Below, piece after piece: positions 20,486 through 32,300 of a stretch of 64,000 nt of DNA. Made by a program: the position numbers and the translations under genes. Origin of the DNA: Bactericera cockerelli (lineage: Eukaryota > Arthropoda > Insecta > Hemiptera > Triozidae); NCBI GenBank assembly GCA_024516035.1, contig CM044962.1, positions 10,393,918 through 10,457,917 of the forward strand, written 5' to 3'. Position 1 is the stretch's first letter. Every line of letters begins with the position of its first letter. The notes beneath the pieces are model-generated. The model did no database searches and was not told the DNA's origin. It saw nothing but the letters and a program-made list of their open reading frames with translations.

Positions 20486-21350
20486 ATGTACCTATAGGTT
20501 TGAAGTGGCCACTGAACTCGAGACCTGCTACCCTGGTTGCTCCCGACGGGAATCAGGCGAATATCAGGTTTCCAGCGCGTTACATGCCTGCTAAACTTCT
20601 CTTCGGCTATTTTTTATCCCATCAAACGGCCAGTTTTTTGCTCGAGTTTCAAGGCTAGTAATTAGATCATGCAATGAGTAGAAAACTTATTTGAGCAGAG
20701 TCAGAGCAGAGTGGTTTGGTTTGATACCAGCTCATTTCAGAGTTGAGTTTCTAGTGGAAGTAGACCGAAGATTGTGGCGCTTGTCATTTTTGTACCGGCA
20801 GAAGATAAAATCTATTTTTTTTTTCCAAGTGCGAATCGAACTGAAATAATACACTCTTGTAGATTAAATAGAAAATTTAATAGAATTAATGTTTGTTCTA
20901 TACAAATCCTTGTAGTTCTATACAAGTTTGAAGTTTAATCATCTCTAATTTGCAAACGCTGAAACGGTGTCATGACAGTCAGATACATTTGATTTCTGTT
21001 GGATAGGTAAGTGTTTTATTTTAAGAACTTTGCGTTAGTACGACGAAGAAAGTTATTTGGTTATAACAAAAATTTGCTTTCCTAATATTATTTATTTCCT
21101 ATATTATCAAATTAATTTAAGTTTTTACGTGGTACCTACTACTTATACTAATACTCGTAATAGTGAACAAATAATTGTTACATAATCATTTGAAAGCTCA
21201 GAAAGATTTTTAAAGTTTAAAATTGACATATTTAGGGCGGGATAGGACGCAAGTAAGTCATTTTTGTAATACCGCTGGGGACTTATGGCTAGATTTTGCG
21301 TAATTGTTTTAGATGGCGAAATGTAAGTTCTTGTGTGATCCCTATTTTCG
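20486..21350. other. No gene recognised
   Basis: Unassigned sequence. Near 21235-21320 a decayed piece of the 129-bp MITE may be present (GGGCGGGATAGGACGC, TTTTTGTAATACCGCTG). Confidence 0.35.
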
Positions 21351-21351
21351 A

Positions 21352-21510
21352 TCTCCGTGGCTCAGTGGTTAAGAGCATTGGTTACTGACCCGGAGGTTGC
21401 GGGTTCGAATCCCGGCCGGAGCGGAAATTTCTGACCGAAATTTTCCGTTTCCGGAATGGCATGGTGCCTTGAAGTAATGTGAAAGCGGTTCCGGGGCACA
21501 CAACATTAAA
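21352..21510 (+). mobile_element. tRNA-like SINE, family D
   Basis: The head CTCCGTGGCTCAGTGGTTAA with box B GGGTTCGAATCCCGG folds with CTCCG pairing to CGGAG, like a tRNA acceptor. It continues without CCA or a terminator into ACCGAAATTTTCCGTTTCCG, which also occurs at 59165-59235. I therefore call it a SINE and not a functional tRNA gene. Confidence 0.7.
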
Positions 21511-21702
21511 AAAAAAGTTGTATCTCTCAGTGAGTCATTTGGTAACATTTTTTCCCCTGTTTCAGTGAAAATTAAATTTAATGTAAGACTTGGCGATCTG
21601 CCATGAAGTCGTTTTATTTAATTCAATTTAATCAGAATTCACCTCAGGGAATGTTGTGGTAAAGAAGGATAAAAATCATTCGATTTATATATACCTACTG
21701 CC

Positions 21703-21870
21703 GATTAGTACTAATGAGTCCCATTATTCCAGCAGTGAGCCCAAGATGTATTATTATACGTCTTGGACTTTCTAATGGGAGAGTAACTTGTCTTGTCCCA
21801 GCTGAATTTCGAACCCGCGACCTCTGGATTAACAGACTGACGCCTTGACCACTGAGCTACCGGAACAAAC
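21703..21870 (-). mobile_element. SINE family A
   Basis: In reverse it carries CCCATTATTCCAGCAGTGAG, GAACCCGCGACCTCTGG and CCACTGAGCTACCGG, the standard order of body, box B and box A. Confidence 0.8.
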
Positions 21871-22024
21871 AGTAATAAAGTGAAGTCTAAACTTGTTAAG
21901 GGAACTATTTAAAAGCTTCATATACTAGCTACTTACATAACCTGGATATCAGAATAAATAGAATTTGTAGACAGGACAATCGATCTAGGCGTCCATACAA
22001 TCCCTTCCCCACCGTGAGATGGCT

Positions 22025-22190
22025 ATCTATGCTTATTATTATGTGGTAAAAAGCCAAAATGGGAAGATAACTTGTCATGTCCCGGCTGGGTTTTGAACCC
22101 ACGAGCAATGGAATCTCTGAGTTCACCGAGTGCTGCCTTTACCCAAAGTGAGATTGCCAAAGGCAATAACCCCGCCCTTTAGTTGGATCA
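22025..22190 (-). mobile_element. SINE family A copy followed by LINE 3'-end fragment
   Basis: TTATTATTATGTGGTAAAAA, TGTCCCGGCTGGGTTTTGAA and GAGTTCACCGAGTGCTGCC are family A in reverse (to about 22142). TTGCCAAAGGCAATAACCCC at 22150-22185 is the recurrent LINE 3' segment in the sense direction. Confidence 0.7.
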
Positions 22191-22699
22191 TGTGCATATA
22201 TTTTTCCCCCGTTTTTTTCGGTTTTTACTTCTTCTTATACTGTATATTAATTTGTAATTCACTGTTTGTACATATACGAGTATGTCCTTATTTAAATACA
22301 GTGTAAAATAACAATAATAATAAAAGAATAGGAATAAATATTTATTTTCACACTGCTATGAGTATTATGTTACAACTGTCGATGTGAAAGGGTTTTAGCT
22401 AACGGGTCTACCTACACTATTACAATCTACATGAAATTGAATACCTGATATAATTATACGTTTCCTCTGCATTCTGAACCAAGTTCTACGTCCGAGAAAG
22501 TAAATAATCGATAAATACACCAGATTCTGAAAAAAGCTGCCCAACAACTTTGCCTAACAGAATCGATTGAAAGTTGGCAAGGAGAAAGTTGCAAACATAT
22601 AGTGAGAAGACACCATAAAAAAACAACATCAAAATTACCAATTTACAATTCAACTTTTTTATAAATTTTATTTTATCTGGTAATTTATTTGGTCTTGAT
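22191..22699. other. No gene recognised
   Basis: AT-rich spacer. Nothing could be assigned. Confidence 0.35.
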
Positions 22700-22772
22700 A
22701 TTTTGAACCACCGACCGACCTCCAGGTTACAAGTCCGCCGCCTTATCGATCAAACTACTGAGTTCGGTTATT
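22700..22772 (-). mobile_element. SINE family C head
   Basis: TTGAACCACCGACCGACCTC, CAGGTTACAAGTCCGCCG and ATCGATCAAACTACTGAG are the reverse complement of the family C tRNA-like head. Confidence 0.7.
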
Positions 22773-23215
22773 TTCAGAACTATTACCTGATGTTGAGAGC
22801 AAATAAGCTCAAAACAGCTGTCCAGGTATATTTTGATATTCATGTATAATGTATATCTAGTACAACTTCTCACTTTTTTGTTTATACTGATTTAACAATT
22901 ATTCGTCTTGTTTTAGAGTGCTCCTCACCGATGCAACATTTCCTCTTAGTACCGCGAAACTCTCTATCTTTGTCGAAAATACTCCACTTCACGTCTCTCT
23001 TTCGTTTCAAGGATCAGAGACTTGGAAATAGAGTTAAATAGATCCAAGGCATCTGGTCTAAAAGATCCGAAAGTTTCAACGGCGAAGGGAGAGAAAATGA
23101 ATTGGGAGTGGATTTCGCGATACTTATAAATCGATACGTCATAATTCCTTTCCCTATCAAAGATTCTATTTCTGGTTTCCAGGAAAAGAGAAAAAGAATT
23201 CTTGCTGCAAGGACA

Positions 23216-23369
23216 ATGAGTTCCACCTTGATGGAAGGGCACCGAACGGAGGTCCAGAAGAAACAAATAACAGAAGATATCAACGAGACAGATGCGGCTA
23301 AACTGCCGCATAATCTAGAGATCCTCGCCACATGGATCCGATCTCAGCCACATTTGCCGCAGAACTATG
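23216..23369 (+). CDS. CRAL-TRIO gene, coding exon 1
   Basis: It encodes residues 1-51 (start MSSTLMEGHR) and one base of codon 52. The acidic and basic helix TEVQKKQITEDINETDAAKL is followed by LEILATWIRSQPHLP, the first CRAL-TRIO-N helices. The donor is ATG|GTAATT. A further Met at 23231 is another possible start. Confidence 0.85.
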
Positions 23370-26300
23370 GTAATTTTTTTATTTTTTATACTTCGAATAT
23401 TTTCTGATATCAGAGATCGAAAGTATTGTGTGTCGTTTTTGAGAAGAAAAAAAACATTGTTTGTTTGTTCCGATTTCAATTTTTTTTCATATTTTTGGAT
23501 GTTTCATAACCCACTCAGAAACTCTGGTTTTGTGTCCGTCTTGTCTGTCGGTCTGTTATAAGTTATAAGCATTCCTTGCAACGCAGCGGGCAAATCTCTG
23601 AAACTATACAAATCGGATTTCAACTAAAATTTGTACACCATAATATGGTGTACAAATTATATAAAAATACTCGAACGAATAATTTTCGAGACGTGTTGTA
23701 GATGGTTCCATTTCAAATTTATAAACTTCGACCTAGCGGATCTTGGAGATAATAATTAGTACCATCTGCCTAACCTCTAACTTTTTGCTTTAAGACTTAT
23801 GTACCTATCTCTTGAACCACACCCAATTTGATAAAATTTTGTACAAGTATACATATCAGCGTTTAACATAATATTTATTTATTTTTATTTATTTAGAAAC
23901 TCTTTATTAGCAGAACATATATACCTACAGACAAACAATGGTAAAAATTAAATATATTATGTATAAAAAATTGCCAGTATTAATAATATAAACAAGAAAA
24001 AAATAAATAAAATATATACATATGTCCTAACTAAAGGGTGGGGTTATTGCCTATGGCAATCTCTTCCACCCAACCCTTTTGTTTTTTTGTGTGAATATAT
24101 TGTATTTTAGCTCTGCTATTTACCTAAGTCAGGCCGGGGGACTGTAACAGGGAGTAGACCAGCAGTCTGGCGGGGGGACTAAAAACAGGGAGTAGACCAG
24201 CATTGGCTTGTTTCTGGGGCCCTTGTCAATTATTAGCCTCCTTGTAAGGAGGTGAAAAGAGGGTTCATAGGAGGTTTAGAGGTTATTTTTTAATGAAATA
24301 ATTATATTCCTTGGAGCGTACATCTCAAAAACGGGAAAATTTTCAAAGTATCATATAGAATCAAAACAAATTTCAAAAAATGTAGCGTTCTTGAGAATAA
24401 ACGAAAATCCGAAAAATGAGACCTCTTTTCATCTAGTTAGTATTCGAAGGAATTGGTTGCGTCGCCTCTCGCGCTCTCTACACCTCATTCCTTAACTTGC
24501 CTAATTATTTACAATTTATTTTCAGACCAAAGGATGCTGATAACTTTTCTTCGCGGATGCAAACACAACCTAGAAAATGTAAAACGGAAATTGGACGCCT
24601 ACTTTAGTATCAGGAATAGTCATTCCGAATTCTTCATCAACAGAGATCCCTATGCGAAGGAGATCCAAAGTGTTCTTGAGTGCTCGTGAGTAACTAACAT
24701 TTCGTCAATATTTATACATAATATACTCACCGGCAGAATTAACAGGACACTTGCTGTTTTTCCATTTGACTCCATGTATTTCCGTACGGACTAAATATGA
24801 CTAAACTTTGTTGTAGTTTAAATTTTCAATTGTTGTTTTAATAGGAAACCAACAGATGGACATTTATTAAGAACAGAAAAAACATGTTTAAATTTTCAGT
24901 TTTATTAATAAATTAATAGTTTAGTTTTATTAGGTAATAAATTTAAAAAAAAATTGTTCTTTCTATGAGGTATAAATTTAAAATCCGTTTGTTTTCTATC
25001 AGAAATGAAAAAACATGAAGTGCCCGGTTAATTCGGCCGGTGAGTGTGTGTGTTTATTTACGTTAGTAGATATTTTTTTGTCATTTTTGGTGAGGACAGA
25101 AATGGATGGTTGACTATTAATTTTCCAGCAATAATTGGTCACACAACACACACGCCTGATCACAGTTAGAAGGTAACGGTGTGGTTATCCAGAGTTCGCA
25201 GGTTCGAAACCCAGCTGGGACATACCAAATTATCTTCCCATAATCGTTTGACCACTGGGCAGGATAGGAGAACTAAACAAAGCAACGAGAAGGGTGTTGG
25301 ATTTTTTTTTTATAATTTGTGTTTAACGTCGCTTCCAAGTGCATGGTCATATCACGACAGGGGTTTTAACCTCCATTCGCTGAGAACTCACCAGCTACTC
25401 AAATGAACCTCACCCAGCATCACGAAGATTCAAATTTGAATGATCACCCATCCAAATCCTAGCCTCGCTGGACGTTGCTCAACTTCAGAGACAGAACTGG
25501 TGTATTTACTCAACGTGCCCTCAACACTGGCATGGGTAAGCTGTAGGAATTCGATAAGTGATTAATGACTGAGGCATTCTTAATCCATGTAAAACGCAAT
25601 AACTATTATGTATTGTACCTATAGGTACTACCCTGCTACCGGATAGTTTGAAATAAGATCTAATCCACTTGGATTACTAGTAGCGATAAAAAGTAGGTAC
25701 TTGTAAGTTTTTTTTTTTGCTCAAGCCGCACGTTATGAAGTTATGAGAATTACAGTTTTTATTCTCTTTTTATGTATATGACTGGAAGTACTGTTAGGAA
25801 TAAATTACATCGGAATGTCAGTGGAAACGTGCATGACTATTACAAGTCGACATGTGATTTTATACTGTCTTTCTTTTATTTACTCCTAATAAAGTTAATG
25901 AATAAAATAAAATAATGTCTACGTAACACTCATATCCAAGCCCATCAAAATAATAATAATAATATCGCCTTACTTATGATGCCCGATTAGGACTATTAAG
26001 TCCCATTATTCCATCAGCAGTAAGCCCAAGACGTATTATTATGTGGTAAAAATCCCAAATGGGAGGATAACATGTCTTGTCCCGGCTGAGTTTCGAACCC
26101 GCGACTTCTGGAATCTCTGGATTCACAGAGCCTTTACCACTGAGCTACCGGGACAGAACGGGATCTGTCTACACATTAGGGGTTGCCTGTTACCAATACC
26201 AAAACTCTAAGAAAACTCCAAGATTTTTGGTGAGATTTCTTTGTTGGGCGCTGCGCGCTGCTGCGAAAAGGAACCAAATTTCAACTCATAAGGAGTACCT

Positions 26301-29300
26301 GCAATCATGAAACCGGGCCCATTTAAAATCTCTTATAGACATTCTATGTGAAAAACTTCTCCAGGAAGTGAGTAGGCGAGGAGTGAGGTGTTTGCTTGAG
26401 TGTGAACGAAGCCCAAGATTGGTATCTCTCTCTCACGGAACTATTAATAATAACGAACGTGCTTGCTGGGACTTGGCCTGGCGCACTGCCGTGCTCTCAG
26501 ATACTCTTTAGTGGAAGGTAACCACCAGGCTAGGTTAAGGTTTCAACCATTTTCTACCACCTAACCCTCAGAGTCTCATTATTATGTGGTCATGTACTCA
26601 AATAAAAGAGGAAAAATTCATACATTAGGTGGGATTCGAACCAACGGATCCCTACGCTACTTTTAGTGGAAGGTAACCACCAGGCTAGGTAAATGTTTCA
26701 ACCATTTTCGTAACCCTCAGAGTCTCATTATTATGTGGTCATGTACTCAAATAAAAGAGAAAAAATTGATACATTAGGTGGGATTCGAACCAACGGATCC
26801 CTACGCTACTTTTAGTGGAAGGTAACCACCAGGCTAGGTAAATGTTTCAACCATTTTCGTAACCCTCAGAGTCTCATTATTATGTGGTCATGTACTCAAA
26901 TAAAAGAGAAAAAATTGATACATTAGGTGGGATTCGAACCAACGGATCCCTACGCTACCTGGCTTACCACTACTCACCCTACTCCAGTCACCCCACTCTC
27001 ATTATTTTTTTGTCTTCTTCTGTCTCCCTCATAATTTACACTAGATACTTACCTTATTAAATACTTACCTTATTAAAGTCACCGTTAATTTTATATCTTA
27101 GACATCCCAACACTTTGATTAAAATTAGTTTAGATTTAAGAATTATTTGTGATCATACTATCTATTCTATCTATACTTATAAAAGAGAGTTTCACTTTCT
27201 GATTCATCACTGTTTCTCCGAACTGGTAAGTCCTAGGAGGCTGAAATTTGGTAGGTAGCTTTGTCTTATAGTCTAAATGTGCAATAAGACGGGATTTTTC
27301 GAAATTCCCACTACAACACCTGCCATTGGCGAAAAAGGATTTTTTGCTTTGCGGGCCATGCCTCGGCCCGCAAAGCGCGTGACAGCCCGCTAGTGTGAAT
27401 TAAACACAATAAATATTGATTGACTGTAAATATTAAATTATGACAATAAATATTAAATGGCGTCTTAACCACTTAACCTTTGCTCCAGGATCATCGCACC
27501 TCTGCCAACGCTGTCACCGGATGGGTAACAAAGCTTACTATAATAATAATAATAATAAAAAAGTTTTATGAAACACTTGAACATGAAAAAATTAATGAGA
27601 ATTTTGTAGAATCGGTAGAACAACCTGGTAAAAAAGATATAGAAACATTTTGGTCATCAATATGGTCACACCCTGTAGATTATAATTCCAATGCACAGTG
27701 GATAGATACCATCAGAGAAGAGACAGAATCTATAAATCCCATGTCACAAATACGAGTAAGCTTGAATGACGTGAAAGAAAGTATAAAAAATACTACTAAT
27801 TGGAAAGCTGGTGGAATCGATCACATCCAGAATTTTTGGTGGAAAATGTTTCCCAGTACACACTGTTATCTAATGGAAATATTCAACTCTTATCTTGAAG
27901 ATCCAAAAAATGTACCTGACATTTTTACAAGGGGAAGAACTATTCTCATATTCAAGAAGGGCGATAAGAGCAAAGCAGAAAATTATAGACCGATTTGTTG
28001 TTTATTAACTATATACAAAATATTTACTTCAATTATAAAAACTAAAATTTATGATCACATCATTCAGAATAATATCATGAACTGGGAACAGAAAGGATGT
28101 GTTTCAGGATCTTTTGGAAGTAAAGAACAATTGATAATTGATTCATTCATTACTAATCAAGCAAGAATTAAAAAAAGAAACTTGAGCATGTGTTATATTG
28201 ACTACCTTAAGGCGTATGACTCTACACCACACACATGGCTTTTAGAAGTATTAAAACTAATTTTTTGTACATGCTACCTCCCTCCCCCCGTAAGTTCTAA
28301 TACTATAAAAAGCCTAGTTGACGATACTTGTACAAAAACTGAATTGCTCAATAACAAAATAATGTTCCTCGGTGACTTCAACATACCAGAATTTGGAGAC
28401 CCGCAACACGAAAATAATAACCAAATAATAGAACTCAACAAACTAATTAATTTTTTTAACCTTGAATCACTAAATAATATTAAAAATAACAAAGCGCGAA
28501 CTCTTGACCTATGCCTAACAAACTTCTGTCAGTACAAAATATCTCGAAATAAAATCCCCGAAATAACAATAGAAAAGGGAGTAGGACTTGTTAACTCTGT
28601 AAGTCACCATCCTCCCTTGATAATTTCAATAAATTTAAAGGCACATAAAACCAATAACACGGATAATAAACCAGACCAACCCACAATATTCAATTATAAA
28701 AAAGCTGATTTTTTAAAAATAAAATCAGAACTAGAAAAAATTAACTGGTACAACGTATTAGACAGTAATAAAACAACCGATGAAATACTAAAATCATTTT
28801 ATACAAAAATAAATGAAATAATTGACAAATTTGTTCCCAAAATTAAACATATAATTAAAAATTTCCCCATTTGGTGGACATATAGCACAATAAAAAAAAT
28901 TAAACAAAAAGAAAGAATTAAGAAAAACAAAAACAAATCAAACCAACAAAAAAACAAATACCAACAACTAAGAAAAGAATGCAAAAAATTAATCAAACAA
29001 GACTACGAGAAATACATAATAACAATGAGTGATAATATAAAGAAAGATAGTACACAATTCTGGAAATACTATAAAAGTAAAAAGAAAATAAATAAAAAAC
29101 AAAGCATTACCCACGAAGGCCAACAAATATCTGATCCTCAGAAAATCGCAGACACTTTTGCATCATACTTTTTAAGTGTACATAACGAGACCACATCACA
29201 TGAAACATACATCCAACACAAAGACAATAATGCACACATACATATAGGACCCATATCAGAAAAAGACATACTCGAAGCCATAAAAAACATACCAGAGAAG

Positions 29301-32300
29301 AAGGCACCCGGTACAGACGGGCTACCCCCAATATTTTTTAAAAAATGTTCAAACCAAATTAAAATTCCAATAAAAATAATTTTCAACTCATCCATACAAA
29401 ATTCAATATTTCCATCCTCACTAAAAGAATAACTTATTAAACCAATACCAAAAAAAAATAATAGCCTTGATACAACAAACCACAAACCAATTTCAACCCT
29501 TAATACCCTTGCGAAAATATTTGAAAACATAATATACAGTAAAATTTCAACATATGTATTTAATACAATCTCGGAGAACCAACATGGATTTGTTGAGCAT
29601 AAATCCACAGTTACTAACCTAACAGAATTTTGTGATTATACCGCCAAAGCTATACTAGAACACCAACTAGACACCCTGTATACAGATATAAAGAAATGTT
29701 TCGACTCCATTCACCATAGTGCCATTATAAATAGGTTAATCGAAACAGGATTCTCACCCCCCCTAGTAAAATTTATTGAGAGTTACCTAAAAAATAGAAA
29801 AAATTATGTACAATATGAAAATAAAAAATCTAAACCTTTCTCCCCGCCATCCGGAGTTGTACAAGGCTCAAAGTTATCAAGTCTGCTCTTCATTCTTACT
29901 TTCGATAACATAAAACACTCACAATATAAAATGTACGCCGACGATCTCAAAATATACAAAATTATAAAATCCGTATCCGACTGTGACCTCCTACAAAATG
30001 ACATAAATAGCATACAAAATTGGTTAAAAACAATAGGGCTCCACTTCCACCCAGATAAATGCACAAAAATATCATACACCAATAAAAAATCCAAAATACA
30101 ATATACGTACACAATCAATAACACACCCACACAAGAAGTAACCACTGTTAACGACCTAGGCATCATATTCACAGAAAACTTAACTTGGGGAATACAAATA
30201 AAACACACAACACAAAAAGCATACAAAAAATTAGGTATGGTAATTCGATACTGCCAACCAATCAAAGACATTGATACCATTACACTCCTCTACAAGGCCC
30301 TAGTTAGATCCACCATAGAATATGGCTCAGTGATTTGGACCCCCAAAACATCAGTACACATAAAAGAAGTAGAAAAAGTCCAGGCTCATTTTGTTCGATA
30401 TCTTTTCCAAAAGATCAACGGGTTTTACCCTAAATATCCCAACAATATAAGCTATAAAACATTAATTGAAAATCTCCCCATAGAATCAATCGAAGAAAGA
30501 TTTGTAGGTAATCAGATTAAACTTTTGCAAAACATAATTAACAATACAATAAATAGTCCCTACATACTCTCACAACTTAATTTCAGAATACCAGACCCTA
30601 GGCTTAGAATAGACAGAAGTCAACTTTTTTCCATCCCTATTAAAAACAAGAATATACTTAAATCCCCTGTAACATCATGCATGAAAAAATTCAACGATAT
30701 GCCCCAACAACCCGATCTCTTTAAATGAATACATGTGTGAATGAATGAGTGAATAAATGAGCATACCAGTTATTGCTTGATTGTTATAACATATAACTTT
30801 CAAGTGTAGGTATTTGAAGTAAAAAAAAAAAAAAAAAAAAAAAACTTTATAAAATCAATAACAATATAATTGATCTGTTAAAATCACTTATGAAAAACTG
30901 GAAGACAAAAATTTATTTGAATGACATAACAACAGATGAAATTACATTTAAGAGAGGATTATACACCGGAGATAGTTTATCAGCTTTATGGTTCTGCTTA
31001 GCAATAAATCCTTTGTCTAAAATATTGAATGCCACAGACATGGGATATAAAAGTTCTCCAATGAATATTACTCATCTATTATACATGGATGACCTAAAAT
31101 TATTCAGTTCATCTCGTGTAAATCTGAAAAAACTCATTGATACTGTGTATAATTACAGCAAGGATATACAAATGAATTTTGGTCTAACCAAATGTAAAAT
31201 AATTCACATGGTAAAGGGAAAGGTATTTGTAGACCAAGAAGAGACTATGACTGAACCAAAGATAGAACAAATGAAGGAAAATGAAATATATCGATACCTT
31301 GGAATTAATGAAACAATTAACATCAATCACACAGAATCAAAAAATCACATGAAGAAAGTATATTTATTAAGATTAGAAAAAGTATTGAAAACAAAGCTGA
31401 ATTCTTGGAATTTGATTAAAGCTATAAATACCTGGGCAGTGTCAAGTCTATCTTATTCTTATGGCATATTGAAATGGTCACAGACAGATCTAGAAGCAAT
31501 TGACAGGGAAACAAGAGTAATGTTGACAAAATATAGAATTCATCACCCCAGAGCTTCAACTGAAAGATTATACATTCCAAGAAAATTGGGAGGAAGAGGA
31601 TTACTGAATATTCAGAAATTGCATAACTCTTAAGTATTAAAAATCAAAGAATACATTACCAAGTCTAACCTTGAGATCCACTCACACATTAAACATCAAG
31701 ATAATAATTATACAGTAATCAAGTGGAATAATGAAGAAATATACAAAAATAAATTAGAATTGTCAAAGGAAATAGATAATTGGAAAGGTAAAATTTTACA
31801 TGGACAGTATCCTCAATTATTGGACCAAGAAAATATCAAGAAAGAGAAAAGTGTTGGATGGCTAAGAAAAGGCGAATTATTTCCAGAAACTGAAGGTTTT
31901 GTTGTTTCTATACAAGATAAAGTTATTGCCACTAAAAACCATCAGAAACATATCTTCAAGACATTAACTGAAGATAAGTGCAGATTATGCTCTGAAAAAG
32001 AGGAAACAATAGAACATGTGATAGGCAGTTGTAAAATCCTAGCGAACAAAGAGTACTTGAACAGACATAATCAAGTAGCAAAGATAATTTATTCAAAAAT
32101 AGCAATTCAAAACAAAATCTTGGATTATGTTGAACCCTATTACAAATTCATGCCTCCATCAGTTCTAGAAAATGAAAATTTTAAATTGTTATGGGATCGA
32201 CAATTAATCACAGACAAGACTGTCGATCACAATAAACCTGACATTGTGTTTCAAAATAAACAAACAGACGAAACAGTTTTCATTGAAATAGGCATTCCAT

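Noticed and set aside
21352..21424. Functional tRNA gene
   Set aside because: It has box A and B and an acceptor-like pairing, but runs on into a SINE body repeated at 59162, and no terminator follows.
22964..23331. Minus-strand frames of 105-115 codons
   Set aside because: They are shadows of the plus-strand CRAL-TRIO exon 1 region; splice sites and protein similarity support only the plus strand.
26505..26990. CRISPR-like direct repeats
   Set aside because: The repeats are adjoining 150-bp SINE units without spacers.
29107..30280. Minus-strand frames of 74-158 codons
   Set aside because: They are antisense shadows of the Jockey-like reverse transcriptase.
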